A stretch of DNA of 64,000 nt, from positions 359,358 to 423,357 of the forward strand of contig DBMO01000072.1 of the NCBI GenBank assembly GCA_002298995.1, given 5' to 3'. The DNA comes from Desulfarculales bacterium UBA696. GTDB lineage: Bacteria; Desulfobacterota; Syntrophobacteria; Syntrophobacterales; Syntrophobacteraceae. Both the position numbers and the translations under genes were made by a program. The notes under the pieces are model-generated. The model was not told the DNA's origin. It ran no database searches and saw only the letters and a program-made list of their open reading frames with translations. Each line of letters starts with the position of its first letter. The stretch's first letter is position 1. This document shows positions 9,453 through 17,870 of this stretch, piece by piece.

Positions 9453-10559
9453 ATGAGTAACGGAAATGATGAAAGTGAGACAAAGGGTTCTGTTCTTGTC
9501 GTTGACGATAATTTGTCAAACCTGAATCTTCTGTCGAAGCTTCTAAACGATAATGGATACGAGGTCCGCCCGGCTATCAGCGGCGCTCTTGCCCTTCTGT
9601 CCTTGAGCCTTTCTCCCACCGACCTCATCTTGCTCGATGTAAAAATGCCCGAGATGGATGGATTCGAAGTTTGTCGGCGAGTGAAAGCCAATGAGAAAAC
9701 TCGCGATATACCGGTCATATTCGTCAGCGCCATGGGCGAGGTGCCCGATAAGGTCAACGCTTTCCGGGCAGGAGGGGTGGATTACATAATGAAACCCTAC
9801 GAATTCGATGAAGTTTTGGCCCGTGTAGGTACACACATCACGATGCGAAAAATGCAAAAGTCGCTCATACGGACCGAACGAATGGCAGCTCTTGGAAGAC
9901 TCTCCCAGGCGGTTGCCCACGAGGTTCGGAATCCTGCCACCGTTATCGGCGGATTTGCGCGGCGCCTGCAAAAGCAACTCTCCCGGGAAGAGCCCGCCCA
10001 GGGGATCATTGACGTCATTCTTGCCGAAGCAGAGAGGTTGGAGCGCATTGTGGCCGATGTTGACAGGTATTGTAACCTGCGCAGGCCCGTACGGCAGCCC
10101 GCCAATCTTTGCGCTATCGTGGAAACAGTGCTGCTCAGCTATTCGGACCCCATCGAGCGGCATGGAATCATCGTTCGACGGAGCGGTTTTGAGGACAGCA
10201 GAGAAGAAATACTTTGCGACGAGGAACTGCTGGAATACGCCCTTAATAACATCTTCTTGAGCGCAGTCGAAGCCATGCGCCAGGGCGGGACATTGGAGCT
10301 GACAATAACGCCTTTAACCAATGCAATGTTGCTCTCGATAAGAGATACCGGCTCCAGCATTCCTGCCGAGATAATTCAAAATGTATTCGAGCCGTTTTTT
10401 GCCTGCAACACGCGCGGGTCCGGCTTTGGGTTGGCCCTCGCCCACCGGATAATATCCGAGCAATCGGGAGAAATAAGTCTATTCTCGTCCCCCGGATGCG
10501 GAACCGACGTACAGATCAAAATGCCCTTGGCGGGACTCGAAAATTGTTTGGGGGAGTAG
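9453..10559 (+). CDS. hybrid response regulator - histidine kinase (REC-HisKA-HATPase)
   Basis: A 368-residue soluble signalling protein. The receiver domain (residues 13-130) has phospho-acceptor D62 in LILLDVKMPEMDG and conserved K114. A short HisKA helix pair follows with phospho-accepting H156 (AVAHEVRNP), then an ATPase domain. The order receiver-then-kinase suggests it takes phosphate from, or is gated by, another kinase. The ATPase N-box reads LNNIFLSAVEAM, with Ser where the Mg-coordinating Asn is expected, and the first G box is DTGSSI rather than DTGxG, while the second (GSGFGLALAH) is intact. A strong AGGAGGT ribosome binding site lies 7 bases before the ATG. No membrane segment or partner gene is adjacent. 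Confidence 0.92.
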   Translation: MSNGNDESETKGSVLVVDDNLSNLNLLSKLLNDNGYEVRPAISGALALLSLSLSPTDLILLDVKMPEMDGFEVCRRVKANEKTRDIPVIFVSAMGEVPDKVNAFRAGGVDYIMKPYEFDEVLARVGTHITMRKMQKSLIRTERMAALGRLSQAVAHEVRNPATVIGGFARRLQKQLSREEPAQGIIDVILAEAERLERIVADVDRYCNLRRPVRQPANLCAIVETVLLSYSDPIERHGIIVRRSGFEDSREEILCDEELLEYALNNIFLSAVEAMRQGGTLELTITPLTNAMLLSIRDTGSSIPAEIIQNVFEPFFACNTRGSGFGLALAHRIISEQSGEISLFSSPGCGTDVQIKMPLAGLENCLGE

Positions 10560-11225
10560 TCTGCCGTTCAGGATTGAGAGATGTCTTAATTTCTGATTGG
10601 CCCGTTGAACGCGACTCTCAAGCACATCATCGAATGAGAACACGTTCTTCATCTCGGTCCATCGCTCCGGGTAACCGGGCCTCTTGCTTCAGGAGTTCAT
10701 GAAGATCAGCACACATTTCCGGATCAATTTAGACCTCGGACAACCTCCACAAATCCCCGAAAAGCACAATTCCGACTGTATGTTTTTGACTACACGAGTG
10801 TAGTGCAAAAGCCAACACTTTAACTCTGTTGGGTCAGTAGCGTATCGCCACCACGATTGGAATCGCGTCAGCGCGCAACCAGTTGCATCCATTAGCGATT
10901 CTATAATAAGTGTGGCTTTTATTCGCGACTTATTATTAGTCGGCATGGACCTTGCTCAGCTCAAAATGCACGACGGAAAACTCGCCACGCTAATTTATTA
11001 GAAAGTGGGCGGTTATAGGGATCGTTCTCCAGACATAAACACAGCCAGCTATTTGAAGGCTGACTCGGAACCAGGGAAGGTGCACCATCAAGAGTTGGTG
11101 AAGATTCATCTTGCCTGGATAAATCAGGAATCTCTTGCGGGCTAGAAGGGAGTATCAAAAAGACAAACTGAGACAGTCGGTATTCGCCCGAATTTAGGAA
11201 AACCTGAAATGAAATGGAGTTCTCA
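10560..11225. other. non-coding interval, 666 bp, with a 16-bp palindrome
   Basis: No convincing gene was found. A perfect palindrome ACTACACGAGTGTAGT lies at 10789-10804 and could be an operator. A GTG-initiated open frame of about 46 codons ends in a TAG near 11145 (it contains HHQELVKIHLAWINQESLAG). It has coding-like composition but no ribosome binding site, so it is not called. Confidence 0.4.
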
Positions 11226-12299
11226 ATGAAAGTAAAAAACCACCTGATCGTGCTCATGACAATGTTTTTTCTATCAGGTCTCTATGGCCTTGCTGCCGCT
11301 CGCTCGGATGGGAGCTACGGCTGCAAATGCAGTTCGTGCCATTCCACGAGTCCGGATCAATGTGCTCCAGCCAACCAAGCGCCTGTTGCCAATGCCGGTC
11401 CAGACCAGTCGGTTGTCGAAGGTGCAACCGTGGCATTGAACGGAGCAAGTTCGAGCGACTCTGATGGCAGCATTGCCTCATATTCATGGGCACAGACGGC
11501 CGGAACTGCCGTGACCCTGTCGAACCCGGCAGGTGCAAATCCCAACTTTACGGCGCCCAGTGCGGGGACTAGCGGAACGTCGCTTACCTTCCAACTGACG
11601 GTGACCGACAATGGCGGCTTGACCGGAGCGGATACCTGCATCGTTAACGTCACTCCTGGCGTAACACCGCCGGCCAATCAGGCCCCGGTCGCCAATGCAG
11701 GACCCGATCAGACTGTGGACGGCGGCGCAGCGGTGGTCCTGGACGGTTCAAATTCAACAGATCCGGATGACGGCATTGCCTCATACCTGTGGAAACAGAC
11801 GGCGGGGCCCGCCGTAACTCTGTCCAGCACTACCACCGTCAACCCCACTTTCACTGCACCCGATGGCGGGTTGGCAGGAGCATCTCTCACCTTTCAGCTC
11901 ACGGTGACCGATGCCGGCGGGTTGCAATCAACCGATACATGCATCATCAATATAAACGCAAGCACCGGCCCCTCTACGAACCTTCCGCCCACGGCAGATG
12001 CGGGTCCGGATCAAAAAGTGCGCTCACGTGCGACGGTTACGCTTAACGGCTCCAATTCGAGCGACCCCGATGATGGAATAGCATCATACTCGTGGAAGCA
12101 GATAAAAGGGCCTGCCGTAACCCTTTCGAGCAGCACGGACGTTAAACCGACTTTCCGTGCTCCTAAAGTAGAACATTCAAAATCGCTTACCTTCAGGCTG
12201 ACAGTAACAGATAAGGGCGGGATGAAGTCTTCCGACACCTCTACCGTGCAAGTCTCCGGCTCGGACAGGAAGCACGAAAGAGAAGATGATGACGATTAG
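11226..12299 (+). CDS. secreted PKD-repeat protein with an N-terminal CxxCH motif
   Basis: A 357-residue exported protein. It has a signal peptide (MKVKNHLIVLMTMFFLSG...AAA), then a short Cys-rich segment CKCSSCHSTSPDQC that contains CSSCH, a perfect CxxCH heme c motif. Three tandem PKD/Ig-like domains of about 100 residues follow, each opening with N(Q/L)xPxAxAGPDQ and closing with LTFxLTVTDxGG. The tail is strongly charged (KHEREDDDD). The ATG at 11226 is chosen because GGAG lies 6 bases upstream; an ATG four codons earlier lacks one. It may be a surface or periplasmic monoheme protein, or the motif may be coincidental. A convergent DUF3124 gene lies downstream. Confidence 0.85.
   Translation: MKVKNHLIVLMTMFFLSGLYGLAAARSDGSYGCKCSSCHSTSPDQCAPANQAPVANAGPDQSVVEGATVALNGASSSDSDGSIASYSWAQTAGTAVTLSNPAGANPNFTAPSAGTSGTSLTFQLTVTDNGGLTGADTCIVNVTPGVTPPANQAPVANAGPDQTVDGGAAVVLDGSNSTDPDDGIASYLWKQTAGPAVTLSSTTTVNPTFTAPDGGLAGASLTFQLTVTDAGGLQSTDTCIININASTGPSTNLPPTADAGPDQKVRSRATVTLNGSNSSDPDDGIASYSWKQIKGPAVTLSSSTDVKPTFRAPKVEHSKSLTFRLTVTDKGGMKSSDTSTVQVSGSDRKHEREDDDD
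11374..12263 (+). repeat. three tandem ~300-bp PKD-domain repeats inside the gene
   Basis: Units begin at about 11374, 11675 and 11979. They share the codons for AGPDQ, DSDG/DPDDGIASY, WKQT..AVTLS and LTVTD. The pattern fits internal duplication of a PKD domain. Confidence 0.8.
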
Positions 12300-12325
12300 T
12301 GTTAAACACTAAATCAATTGAACAT

Positions 12326-12349
12326 GGGGGAGGACCTTATTCCTCCCCC
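12326..12349. terminator. bidirectional hairpin between convergent genes
   Basis: A perfect 9-bp stem (GGGGGAGGA and TCCTCCCCC) with a 6-base loop lies between the convergent PKD and DUF3124 genes. There is no true T-run after it, so its strength as an intrinsic terminator is uncertain. A smaller palindrome AGTGTTAAACACT lies just before it, near the PKD gene stop. Confidence 0.6.
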
Positions 12350-12452
12350 TTCCCAGCCCCTCAACGTGTACGAGCCCATCTTCCAATACTCACAAGACAA
12401 CAAAGAACAGGCCCTGTGTTTGGGTTTTAACTTAAGCAACGCCATTTCTGGA

Positions 12453-12935
12453 TTAATGCTCCTCAATCGCCTGTCCACGGGAGCTGAAGGATATCCCCTG
12501 CTGCAGAGCAGTGCTGACCATGATGGATTCAATTATGGGCTCCGTCACCTGCGTTTCCGATTTCCATTTCACTACAAAGTTTGCCCCTGACCCGCCTTCC
12601 TTGTCAGATTCTTTCACTACGTACTCAATAGAACCCATCGGGCGCAATCTCAGCTCTCCTTCCTGAAACTTCCTGAGAAGATTTCCTTCCGTATCGAAGT
12701 ATTGAACCGAAAGGAGGGTAATCGGGTTCGCCGGATCTGTGTTTCGTATACTCAGCGTGATTGTCAAGTAAAAGGGCGCCACCCTGTCCCCCTGGTAAAT
12801 ATGTGAATAGGCCGGCACATATACAGTTTGCCCTTCCATGCGCTTGATAACAGACTCGGCAGGGCCGGCGCAAATCAGCAGCAATGCCGTTAAGGTCACG
12901 TAAACAAGGGTCGTAAACAGTTTATCAGGTTGCAT
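12453..12935 (-). CDS. DUF3124 family exported protein
   Basis: A 160-residue protein with an N-terminal signal segment (LVYVTLTALLLICAGPAES). The body contains GQTVYVPAYSHIY, TLSIRNTDP and SVQYFDTEGNLL, the pattern of DUF3124 proteins. A beta-rich periplasmic fold is likely. The function of this family is unknown. It stands alone on the minus strand, convergent with the PKD-repeat gene. A small-residue cleavage site is visible but no lipobox. Confidence 0.82.
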   Translation of the reverse strand: MQPDKLFTTLVYVTLTALLLICAGPAESVIKRMEGQTVYVPAYSHIYQGDRVAPFYLTITLSIRNTDPANPITLLSVQYFDTEGNLLRKFQEGELRLRPMGSIEYVVKESDKEGGSGANFVVKWKSETQVTEPIIESIMVSTALQQGISFSSRGQAIEEH

Positions 12936-13359
12936 GATCCCTCCAATTTTCCGACAATGTACCGGGTTATCTATTGAGATTGTGATTTATGGGCTTCGAA
13001 CAAGTTCATGGTCAATGGATTTCAACTTTTCGATGGATCCGGCGAAGCCTCCCAACTCTCGAATTTGCCATACTGTTCATGGCGACCTATCAATGCAATG
13101 AAATCTCCCGAATTGAAGCGACATTCGTGACCGGGGTTGAGGTGGAAAATGGAACCTCGCAACAAACCCTCCCATGAGGGCTGCAACGATGATGATTTTG
13201 ATATCTGATGCTGTTCCCATTGAAATTTTCTCTGCCGGCAAGGTATGTCCTTGGGTCTAATTGGTTGACTCAAGGCTTGATTGAGACACGGTCATCAATT
13301 ATGCTATTATCACAAACACTGAAAAAAGTTCATATTCGTCCGACGTGAAGATTTCAAAT
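12936..13359. other. non-coding interval with possible coding scraps
   Basis: No intact gene is seen. A minus-strand open stretch near 13022-13273 (ending ...LIGRHEQYGKFESWEASPDPSKS) has gene-like composition but no recognisable family and no ribosome binding site. It may belong to the same decayed locus as the broken gene at 13360-13848. Confidence 0.3.
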
Positions 13360-13848
13360 TTATGTTAACCACTCACGCGAGAAGGCATCGTTGTCGGTGG
13401 TTTCCGCTTTCTCTGGTGCGCACCATTTTTCGAACCGAAGTGAGTTAAAGCAAAACGTGTCAATCATTTCAGTTAAACAACCCGCAAAACAAGCCCGCCC
13501 AAAGGGAACAAAACGGAGGATCTCCGTTTGCGCGGTGACCCTTTTGCTGTTAACCGTAACTTGCCTTGCCCCTTCCTCCCAAATCCTCGGCGCCTGCGAT
13601 TCCATCCACATGCCGGCATCGAACGGTTTGCCCAACGTGGCACTTCAAAACCGGCTTGTTGGTTCTATTGCGCTCATTAAAGCTCTACGCACGACTGGAA
13701 GCTTTTTCCATATCGTCAACTCCGCGACGATTTCAGCAAACGACCTTCCACTAGCACGTTCGCTACCACGAATGATTGAGTTGTCCCAAGAAAGCTTGTC
13801 CACATCGAAATCTGTGGATTCAGCGATTAAAGTGCGTGCTCCTCCATT
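13360..13848 (-). pseudogene. broken gene of unknown family with an in-frame TGA
   Basis: On the minus strand about 163 codons read in one frame with a single TGA at 13645-13647. The upstream part includes ESTDFDVDKLSWDN and EIVAELTIWKKLPVVRRA; the downstream part includes EILRFVPFGRACFAGC and ends NDAFSREWLT before TAA. Codon pattern on both sides of the TGA is gene-like. No start codon is found in frame, but an ATG one frame away sits at the 5' edge after a purine-rich stretch, so a frameshift near the start is plausible. I do not recognise the protein. Selenocysteine was considered and judged unlikely. Confidence 0.45.
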
Positions 13849-14017
13849 TCATATTTTATCAGATATCAACCAATCCTAGACAACTGTAGTATTATGTCTC
13901 GACTCGGTAGGCATTTAGTTCCATTGCATTCTGACGCAGTGCAAGGACCATGGGTGGACTCAACCTATTCGCGTCATCTATCATGATATAATTGCGTAGA
14001 TTATTGTGGAGGAGTAG

Positions 14018-14128
14018 ATGATTGAAATTACATGGGGTGAAATCGCAGGGTTGCTAATGATATTTATACCATTTGTAATTCTGATTTTGCCGCAACTTAT
14101 AAAGAAAAGGAAGCAGCGACCTGAATGA
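14018..14128 (+). CDS. 36-residue single-pass membrane peptide
   Basis: A very short gene with a strong ribosome binding site (GGAGGAG three bases before ATG). The product begins MIEITWGEIAGLL, has one hydrophobic segment of about 18 residues (LLMIFIPFVILILPQLI) and ends in a basic tail KKRKQRPE. That layout predicts an N-out, C-in inner-membrane peptide. It could be a small regulatory membrane protein or a toxin-like peptide; nothing in the sequence decides. Hairpins follow at 14147-14165 and 14177-14203. Confidence 0.6.
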   Translation: MIEITWGEIAGLLMIFIPFVILILPQLIKKRKQRPE

Positions 14129-14146
14129 AACCTTCAATGTAGTGTG

Positions 14147-14203
14147 AGTTCTTCTGAGAAGAACTGATTCATCAATAGGAGGAGGGCTTGGTTCCCTCCT
14201 CCT
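14147..14203. terminator. two consecutive hairpins between convergent genes
   Basis: The first hairpin pairs AGTTCTTC (14147-14154) with GAAGAACT (14158-14165). The second pairs AGGAGGAGGG (14177-14186) with CCCTCCTCCT (14194-14203) over a 7-base loop. They separate the small membrane peptide gene from the leftward RND gene. Neither has a clear T-run, so intrinsic termination is likely but not certain. Confidence 0.5.
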
Positions 14204-14287
14204 CGGCATCGTGCGAATCCGAGCTGCCCAACAGGCCGGTGAACCACGTCCTCCCAATCGTTATTGGGCGCATTGGGCAACTTCTTG

Positions 14288-17059
14288 TTACTTGCCGGGA
14301 GGTTCTTTCACGCAGGCAAGGATCGCTGGAAGCACAAAAAGGGCCGAGATCAGGACACAGATACTCCCCGCCCAGGCGACGAACCCCAAACTGAAGATTC
14401 CCCTGTGATTGGAAATCATAAGCGTTCCGAATCCAATTGTTGTGGTCAGGGCAGCAAGTATGACGCCCTTGCCCGTACTGAATGGTAATCGCCCGCGGGG
14501 AATTTTGCCCTCCTGCCAGCGAGCGAGGATAATTACCCCGTACTCGACCCCAGCGCCAATGACAAGGGGCATGAAGATGCTGTTTGCCAGGTTGAAATCG
14601 ACCCCGGTCACCCCCATGATGCCAACGGTCCAAAGGACCCCGGCTATCAGGGGAACAAGAGATAACAGCATGAGTCGCACGCTGCGGAACGCATACGTAT
14701 GGAGCAGAATAATGGCTATCAGTGCGTAGATCGACGCAGCTATGGATGCCCTCTTGAAGGCTGCCGAAAACACGTATAACGAAACGGGGTCCCCTACGGC
14801 GGTCGGCGCAACCGATTGCACTTCGGTTATGAAGCTGGACAGAGCACCTTCATCCCAGATCGAGTCTTTGGGGTAAATGCGGATAAGATATTGGCCGTCT
14901 TGCAAAAATTGATCCCTTAGAGCCGGCGGGATATCTTGCACCTGCATCGGCGGAGCTGACGAACTCTCCTTCAGCAGGGACCACTTATCGATGATATCCT
15001 CGCGGAAACGGTCCCGGTACTCAGAAAGCTTTGTGGAGGCCTCGGGAGATGACTGGAGCAACTGCATGAGGTCGCCTATGCTCTGCCTGACCTTGGTCAT
15101 CTGTTCGAGAAAAGGCTTGGAAGCTCCCCATTTGTCGGCCTGGTCGGCCTGCATCTTGAATTGGATTCTCTGGAGTACGTCCACCAGTTGAGCCGCGTAT
15201 TGCGAGTGCGCCCCCGGATCGAGTTGGGTTTTAAGGCTGGCATAGTTCGGGCCTTCAGCCATTTTCGTGACGGATTGGTTAATTTCGGGAACCGCTGCGA
15301 AAATGGACCGGAGCATGGGAACCTTTGCTTCCTGGTGCTCGGGAAGAAGACTGAACACGGTTGCCACATCGAGGACACTTGGCAGAGCGCGAAGCCGGTA
15401 GGAAAGCGCCGCGACTTCTTCTGGTGAACCGGTCAGGGCGGCCACCGAAAGGACTGAATGCTCGGCGTTTTCAACCAGGATCTTTTCCCAGTAAACCGCC
15501 TCGGCATTCTGGGATTGGAGCCTCAAAGGGTTTAGATCGAACTGGACGCGTGAAGCGCTGATGCCTCCCAAAATGCAGAGCAGGATCGCGGCGGCGATTA
15601 CTGAATAAACACCACGCCTGTCGAGCCTCAACATGTAGCGATTTTCAGCGTTGCCCCGCGATAGCTTGCGGCCGGATTTGTCAGAGGCAAAATAGTGGCA
15701 AAGCGATGGCAGGACGGTCAAATCGGCGATAAGCGTGAAAAGAATTCCCATGCCGGTAATCATGCCAAGTTCCATCAGGCCGCGGAACCCGGTCAGAATG
15801 AACGGCATGAATGAGAAAGCCGTGCTCAAGCCGGCTATGACTATCCCCGGACCCGACTTGTCCATAACCTGTCTTATTGCTCTCGCACGATCCCCGTTCG
15901 TGAGATTTCTTTCCTCTTCGAACCTCGCAAACCAGTGAATACCGTAGTCAACCCCCAAACCGCACAACAGAGGGGCAAAAACAATAGAGAGAATATTGAG
16001 GTGCCCGATAAAGATCGCGGTCCAGCCGAAGGTCCAGCATAAGCCCACGGCCAGCGACGCCGTAATGATAAAGGGGTGGCGAAACCCGCGCAAGGAGGCT
16101 ATGAGCAAGAGAACGACACCCAAAATCGAGAGCCAGGTCGCAAGGGTCATATCCCCCATTGCCGTGTGCATTTCGTCGTTGTTCAGTGCTTCCTGTCCCG
16201 TCACGCCCGCATCGATATCGCTGAAGGAGGTTGCCTTAAGATCACTGATATACTCCCGCAGCTTAAGAAGTGACGTCTGTGTCTTGCTCACGCCATCCTT
16301 TATCTTGGCGGGCATTACGGCGGCAACGAGAAACTTTTTCTTCCCTTCCCAGATATAGCCTTCTTTATCGAGGTCCCACGCTCCGCTCTTGAAAAACGAG
16401 GACCACGGCGAGACATATTTCGGGTTCCCGGAAAGGTAACCCGAAAGACCGTCGAGGACGTTTATCAGGAAATCCAGGTCCATCGGTTCGCTTTGGTTTT
16501 CTGATGAATCCTTGGGGTCATCATCGTCGAGGAACCCTGTAAAGAACTCCCCTACCATCCTGGACGACATCTCCTGGTTGACAAGGCCAAAGAAGTTCAA
16601 AAGCTCGGGTCTTTCGGCCATTGTTTGAACGAGGCTGGATTTCTGCTCGATCCTGTCTCTGATCCGGGTTAGTTCGTCCTTATCAAGATAATAGAGCACC
16701 CATTTTTTGAATTGTTCCGGATCGATCCTGTAGAAGACGTCCCTGAAATGCTGTGGGTCATTCTTGATCTTTTCGACAAGAGCGTTCACGAAATCAATAG
16801 CGCGTTCCTGGTTAGTCGCTCTAACCACGACGGCGAAAGTCGTCTTGCCGTGGAAATTGAAGGAATCGAGCCTGTCCGAGAGCTCTATTAGAGGATGTCT
16901 CTTTGAGATGAGTTCGAGCTGGTCGGTATGCACCTCCATCAGCATCGCTGCCGCGAAAACAGAAGCGACGGCGGTGATGAGCGAAACCACCAAAATGAAA
17001 CGTGGCCTGGGAAGAACCCAAGCCAGCAACTTCTGCAAAAAACCTGTGAAAGTAATCAT
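14288..17059 (-). CDS. RND superfamily exporter, MMPL/HpnN-like (copy 1)
   Basis: A 923-residue transporter with two halves. Each half has a membrane segment, a large periplasmic domain and a five-to-six helix bundle. The first bundle contains FAPLLCGLGVDYGIHWFARFEEE and the second FMPLVIGAGVEYGVIILARW, the paired sterol-sensing-like motifs of MMPL/HpnN proteins. Relatives move hopanoids or other lipids from the inner to the outer membrane using the proton gradient. It is paralogous to the gene at 19631-22375 (shared start pattern, NQEMSSRMV..FFTGFLD segment, same motifs). No adaptor or outer-membrane partner is adjacent. Confidence 0.9.
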   Translation of the reverse strand: MITFTGFLQKLLAWVLPRPRFILVVSLITAVASVFAAAMLMEVHTDQLELISKRHPLIELSDRLDSFNFHGKTTFAVVVRATNQERAIDFVNALVEKIKNDPQHFRDVFYRIDPEQFKKWVLYYLDKDELTRIRDRIEQKSSLVQTMAERPELLNFFGLVNQEMSSRMVGEFFTGFLDDDDPKDSSENQSEPMDLDFLINVLDGLSGYLSGNPKYVSPWSSFFKSGAWDLDKEGYIWEGKKKFLVAAVMPAKIKDGVSKTQTSLLKLREYISDLKATSFSDIDAGVTGQEALNNDEMHTAMGDMTLATWLSILGVVLLLIASLRGFRHPFIITASLAVGLCWTFGWTAIFIGHLNILSIVFAPLLCGLGVDYGIHWFARFEEERNLTNGDRARAIRQVMDKSGPGIVIAGLSTAFSFMPFILTGFRGLMELGMITGMGILFTLIADLTVLPSLCHYFASDKSGRKLSRGNAENRYMLRLDRRGVYSVIAAAILLCILGGISASRVQFDLNPLRLQSQNAEAVYWEKILVENAEHSVLSVAALTGSPEEVAALSYRLRALPSVLDVATVFSLLPEHQEAKVPMLRSIFAAVPEINQSVTKMAEGPNYASLKTQLDPGAHSQYAAQLVDVLQRIQFKMQADQADKWGASKPFLEQMTKVRQSIGDLMQLLQSSPEASTKLSEYRDRFREDIIDKWSLLKESSSAPPMQVQDIPPALRDQFLQDGQYLIRIYPKDSIWDEGALSSFITEVQSVAPTAVGDPVSLYVFSAAFKRASIAASIYALIAIILLHTYAFRSVRLMLLSLVPLIAGVLWTVGIMGVTGVDFNLANSIFMPLVIGAGVEYGVIILARWQEGKIPRGRLPFSTGKGVILAALTTTIGFGTLMISNHRGIFSLGFVAWAGSICVLISALFVLPAILACVKEPPGK

Positions 17060-17490
17060 TCATACCCCGTTGAAGCGTTTCTTCGAAATTTTAAAACGAT
17101 TGTGGCCTTATAGCAGGTTTTATGGTGAATGCACAACGATCTCCCGAGTTACATGGATGATCCTGGTTATCTGAACGGCCGAAAGCTAATCATGAGGCCC
17201 CAAAAGCGGAAATAATCCAATGCGGCTTTCATTCGCCTATCGTATGCCATCTTGACCTTGCTCACGACAGTCTACGCACGCTACCTTAAATGCCTGTGTG
17301 ATAGAGGCGTATCACCGCTCCCCTTTTTTTATTCAAAAAATCCGGGGTTAATTAAGTGTGTATTACCAGAGGAGGGAAATGGCGCATTTCTGCCGTTGTT
17401 GGAAAAAGGTGCGCTCTCCGTCCACATTCCCATCGGGAGGGTATACCAAAGGACATTGTGGAATTCTCTCCAAAGCCTCGTAAACCAAAC
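17060..17490. other. non-coding interval upstream of RND copy 1
   Basis: This would contain the promoter of the leftward RND gene. No gene, tRNA or convincing promoter is seen. Open frames here have no ribosome binding site and no recognisable product. Confidence 0.3.
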
Positions 17491-17701
17491 GGGTGACCCT
17501 GGTACTTGTACCCGGGCGCGAAGCGCAAGAGAACTTATGTGACAAGACCTCAAAAAATTACCACGTGTGTCATGGCCCGGTGGCCCGGGCAATCTTTGCC
17601 TGGGCCTGAAGGCCAAGAGGGTTGATTATATAACGCGAGTTGAAACCAACTTACGCTTTTAGGTCCGGGTAAATTATCCTGGGCGCACGGCCAAGGGACC
17701 T
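17491..17701. ncRNA. three related structured repeats of unknown class
   Basis: Three units lie at about 17491-17535, 17576-17622 and 17660-17701, spaced 79-88 bases apart. Each has a GC-rich hairpin, the core CC(C/T)GGGC, then a small second hairpin and a conserved CAAG(A)GG or CAAGGG. Stem 1 in unit 2 is 11 bp (GGCCCGGGCAA with TTGCCTGGGCC). The second hairpin is GCGC-GAA-GCGC in unit 1 and GGCC-TGAA-GGCC in unit 2, so both strands of the stem changed together. Unit 3 also has an outer pairing AGGTCC/GGACCT. In unit 2 the two hairpins share GGCC and cannot both form. They lie just downstream of the leftward Cys-rich gene. I cannot match them to a known riboswitch; strand is undecided. Confidence 0.45.
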
Positions 17702-17870
17702 ACAGTTCTCCAAAGACCCAAGGGCCGCCGGGCAGACTGCCGTGTGAGCAGGGAGCGCAGATTCCCTGCCCATCAAGGCATCCTTGGCACTCCGTCCGAT
17801 GGCAGGCGGAACAAGCCGACGACATGCCACTCTCCATATCTTCCTGACTACATGTCAAACAATCAAACAT
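17700..17870 (-). CDS. 56-residue Cys-rich mini-protein (four CxxC pairs)
   Basis: The ATG at 17870 follows AGGGGG at 7 bases, so this start is preferred over an upstream in-frame extension. The product has eight cysteines arranged as four CxxC pairs (CLTC, CSAC followed by His, CQGC, CAPC) and no signal peptide. Two CxxC pairs separated by a short loop suggest zinc or iron-sulfur binding. The CSACH stretch is formally a heme c motif, but lack of export makes heme attachment unlikely. The family is not recognised. Structured repeats lie just beyond its stop. Confidence 0.6.
   Translation of the reverse strand: MFDCLTCSQEDMESGMSSACSACHRTECQGCLDGQGICAPCSHGSLPGGPWVFGEL

Noticed and set aside
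10689..10946. 85-codon minus-strand frame
   Set aside because: No ribosome binding site, no family, and composition is not gene-like.
11374..12263. Repeat array such as CRISPR
   Set aside because: The repeats are about 300 bases long, in frame, and code for PKD domains.
13645..13647. Selenocysteine at the in-frame TGA
   Set aside because: No convincing SECIS-like hairpin was seen just after it, the start codon is also missing, and decay explains both.
13391..13879. 162-codon open frame on the plus strand
   Set aside because: It lies over the minus-strand broken gene, whose codon pattern is clearly better; no ribosome binding site or family is seen on the plus strand.
17329..17616. 95-codon minus-strand frame
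   Set aside because: It runs through the structured repeats and shows no protein-like features.
17491..17701. Cyclic-di-GMP (GEMM) or glycine riboswitch
   Set aside because: The conserved bases of those classes are not present, and the units lie downstream of the nearest gene on the minus strand rather than in a leader.
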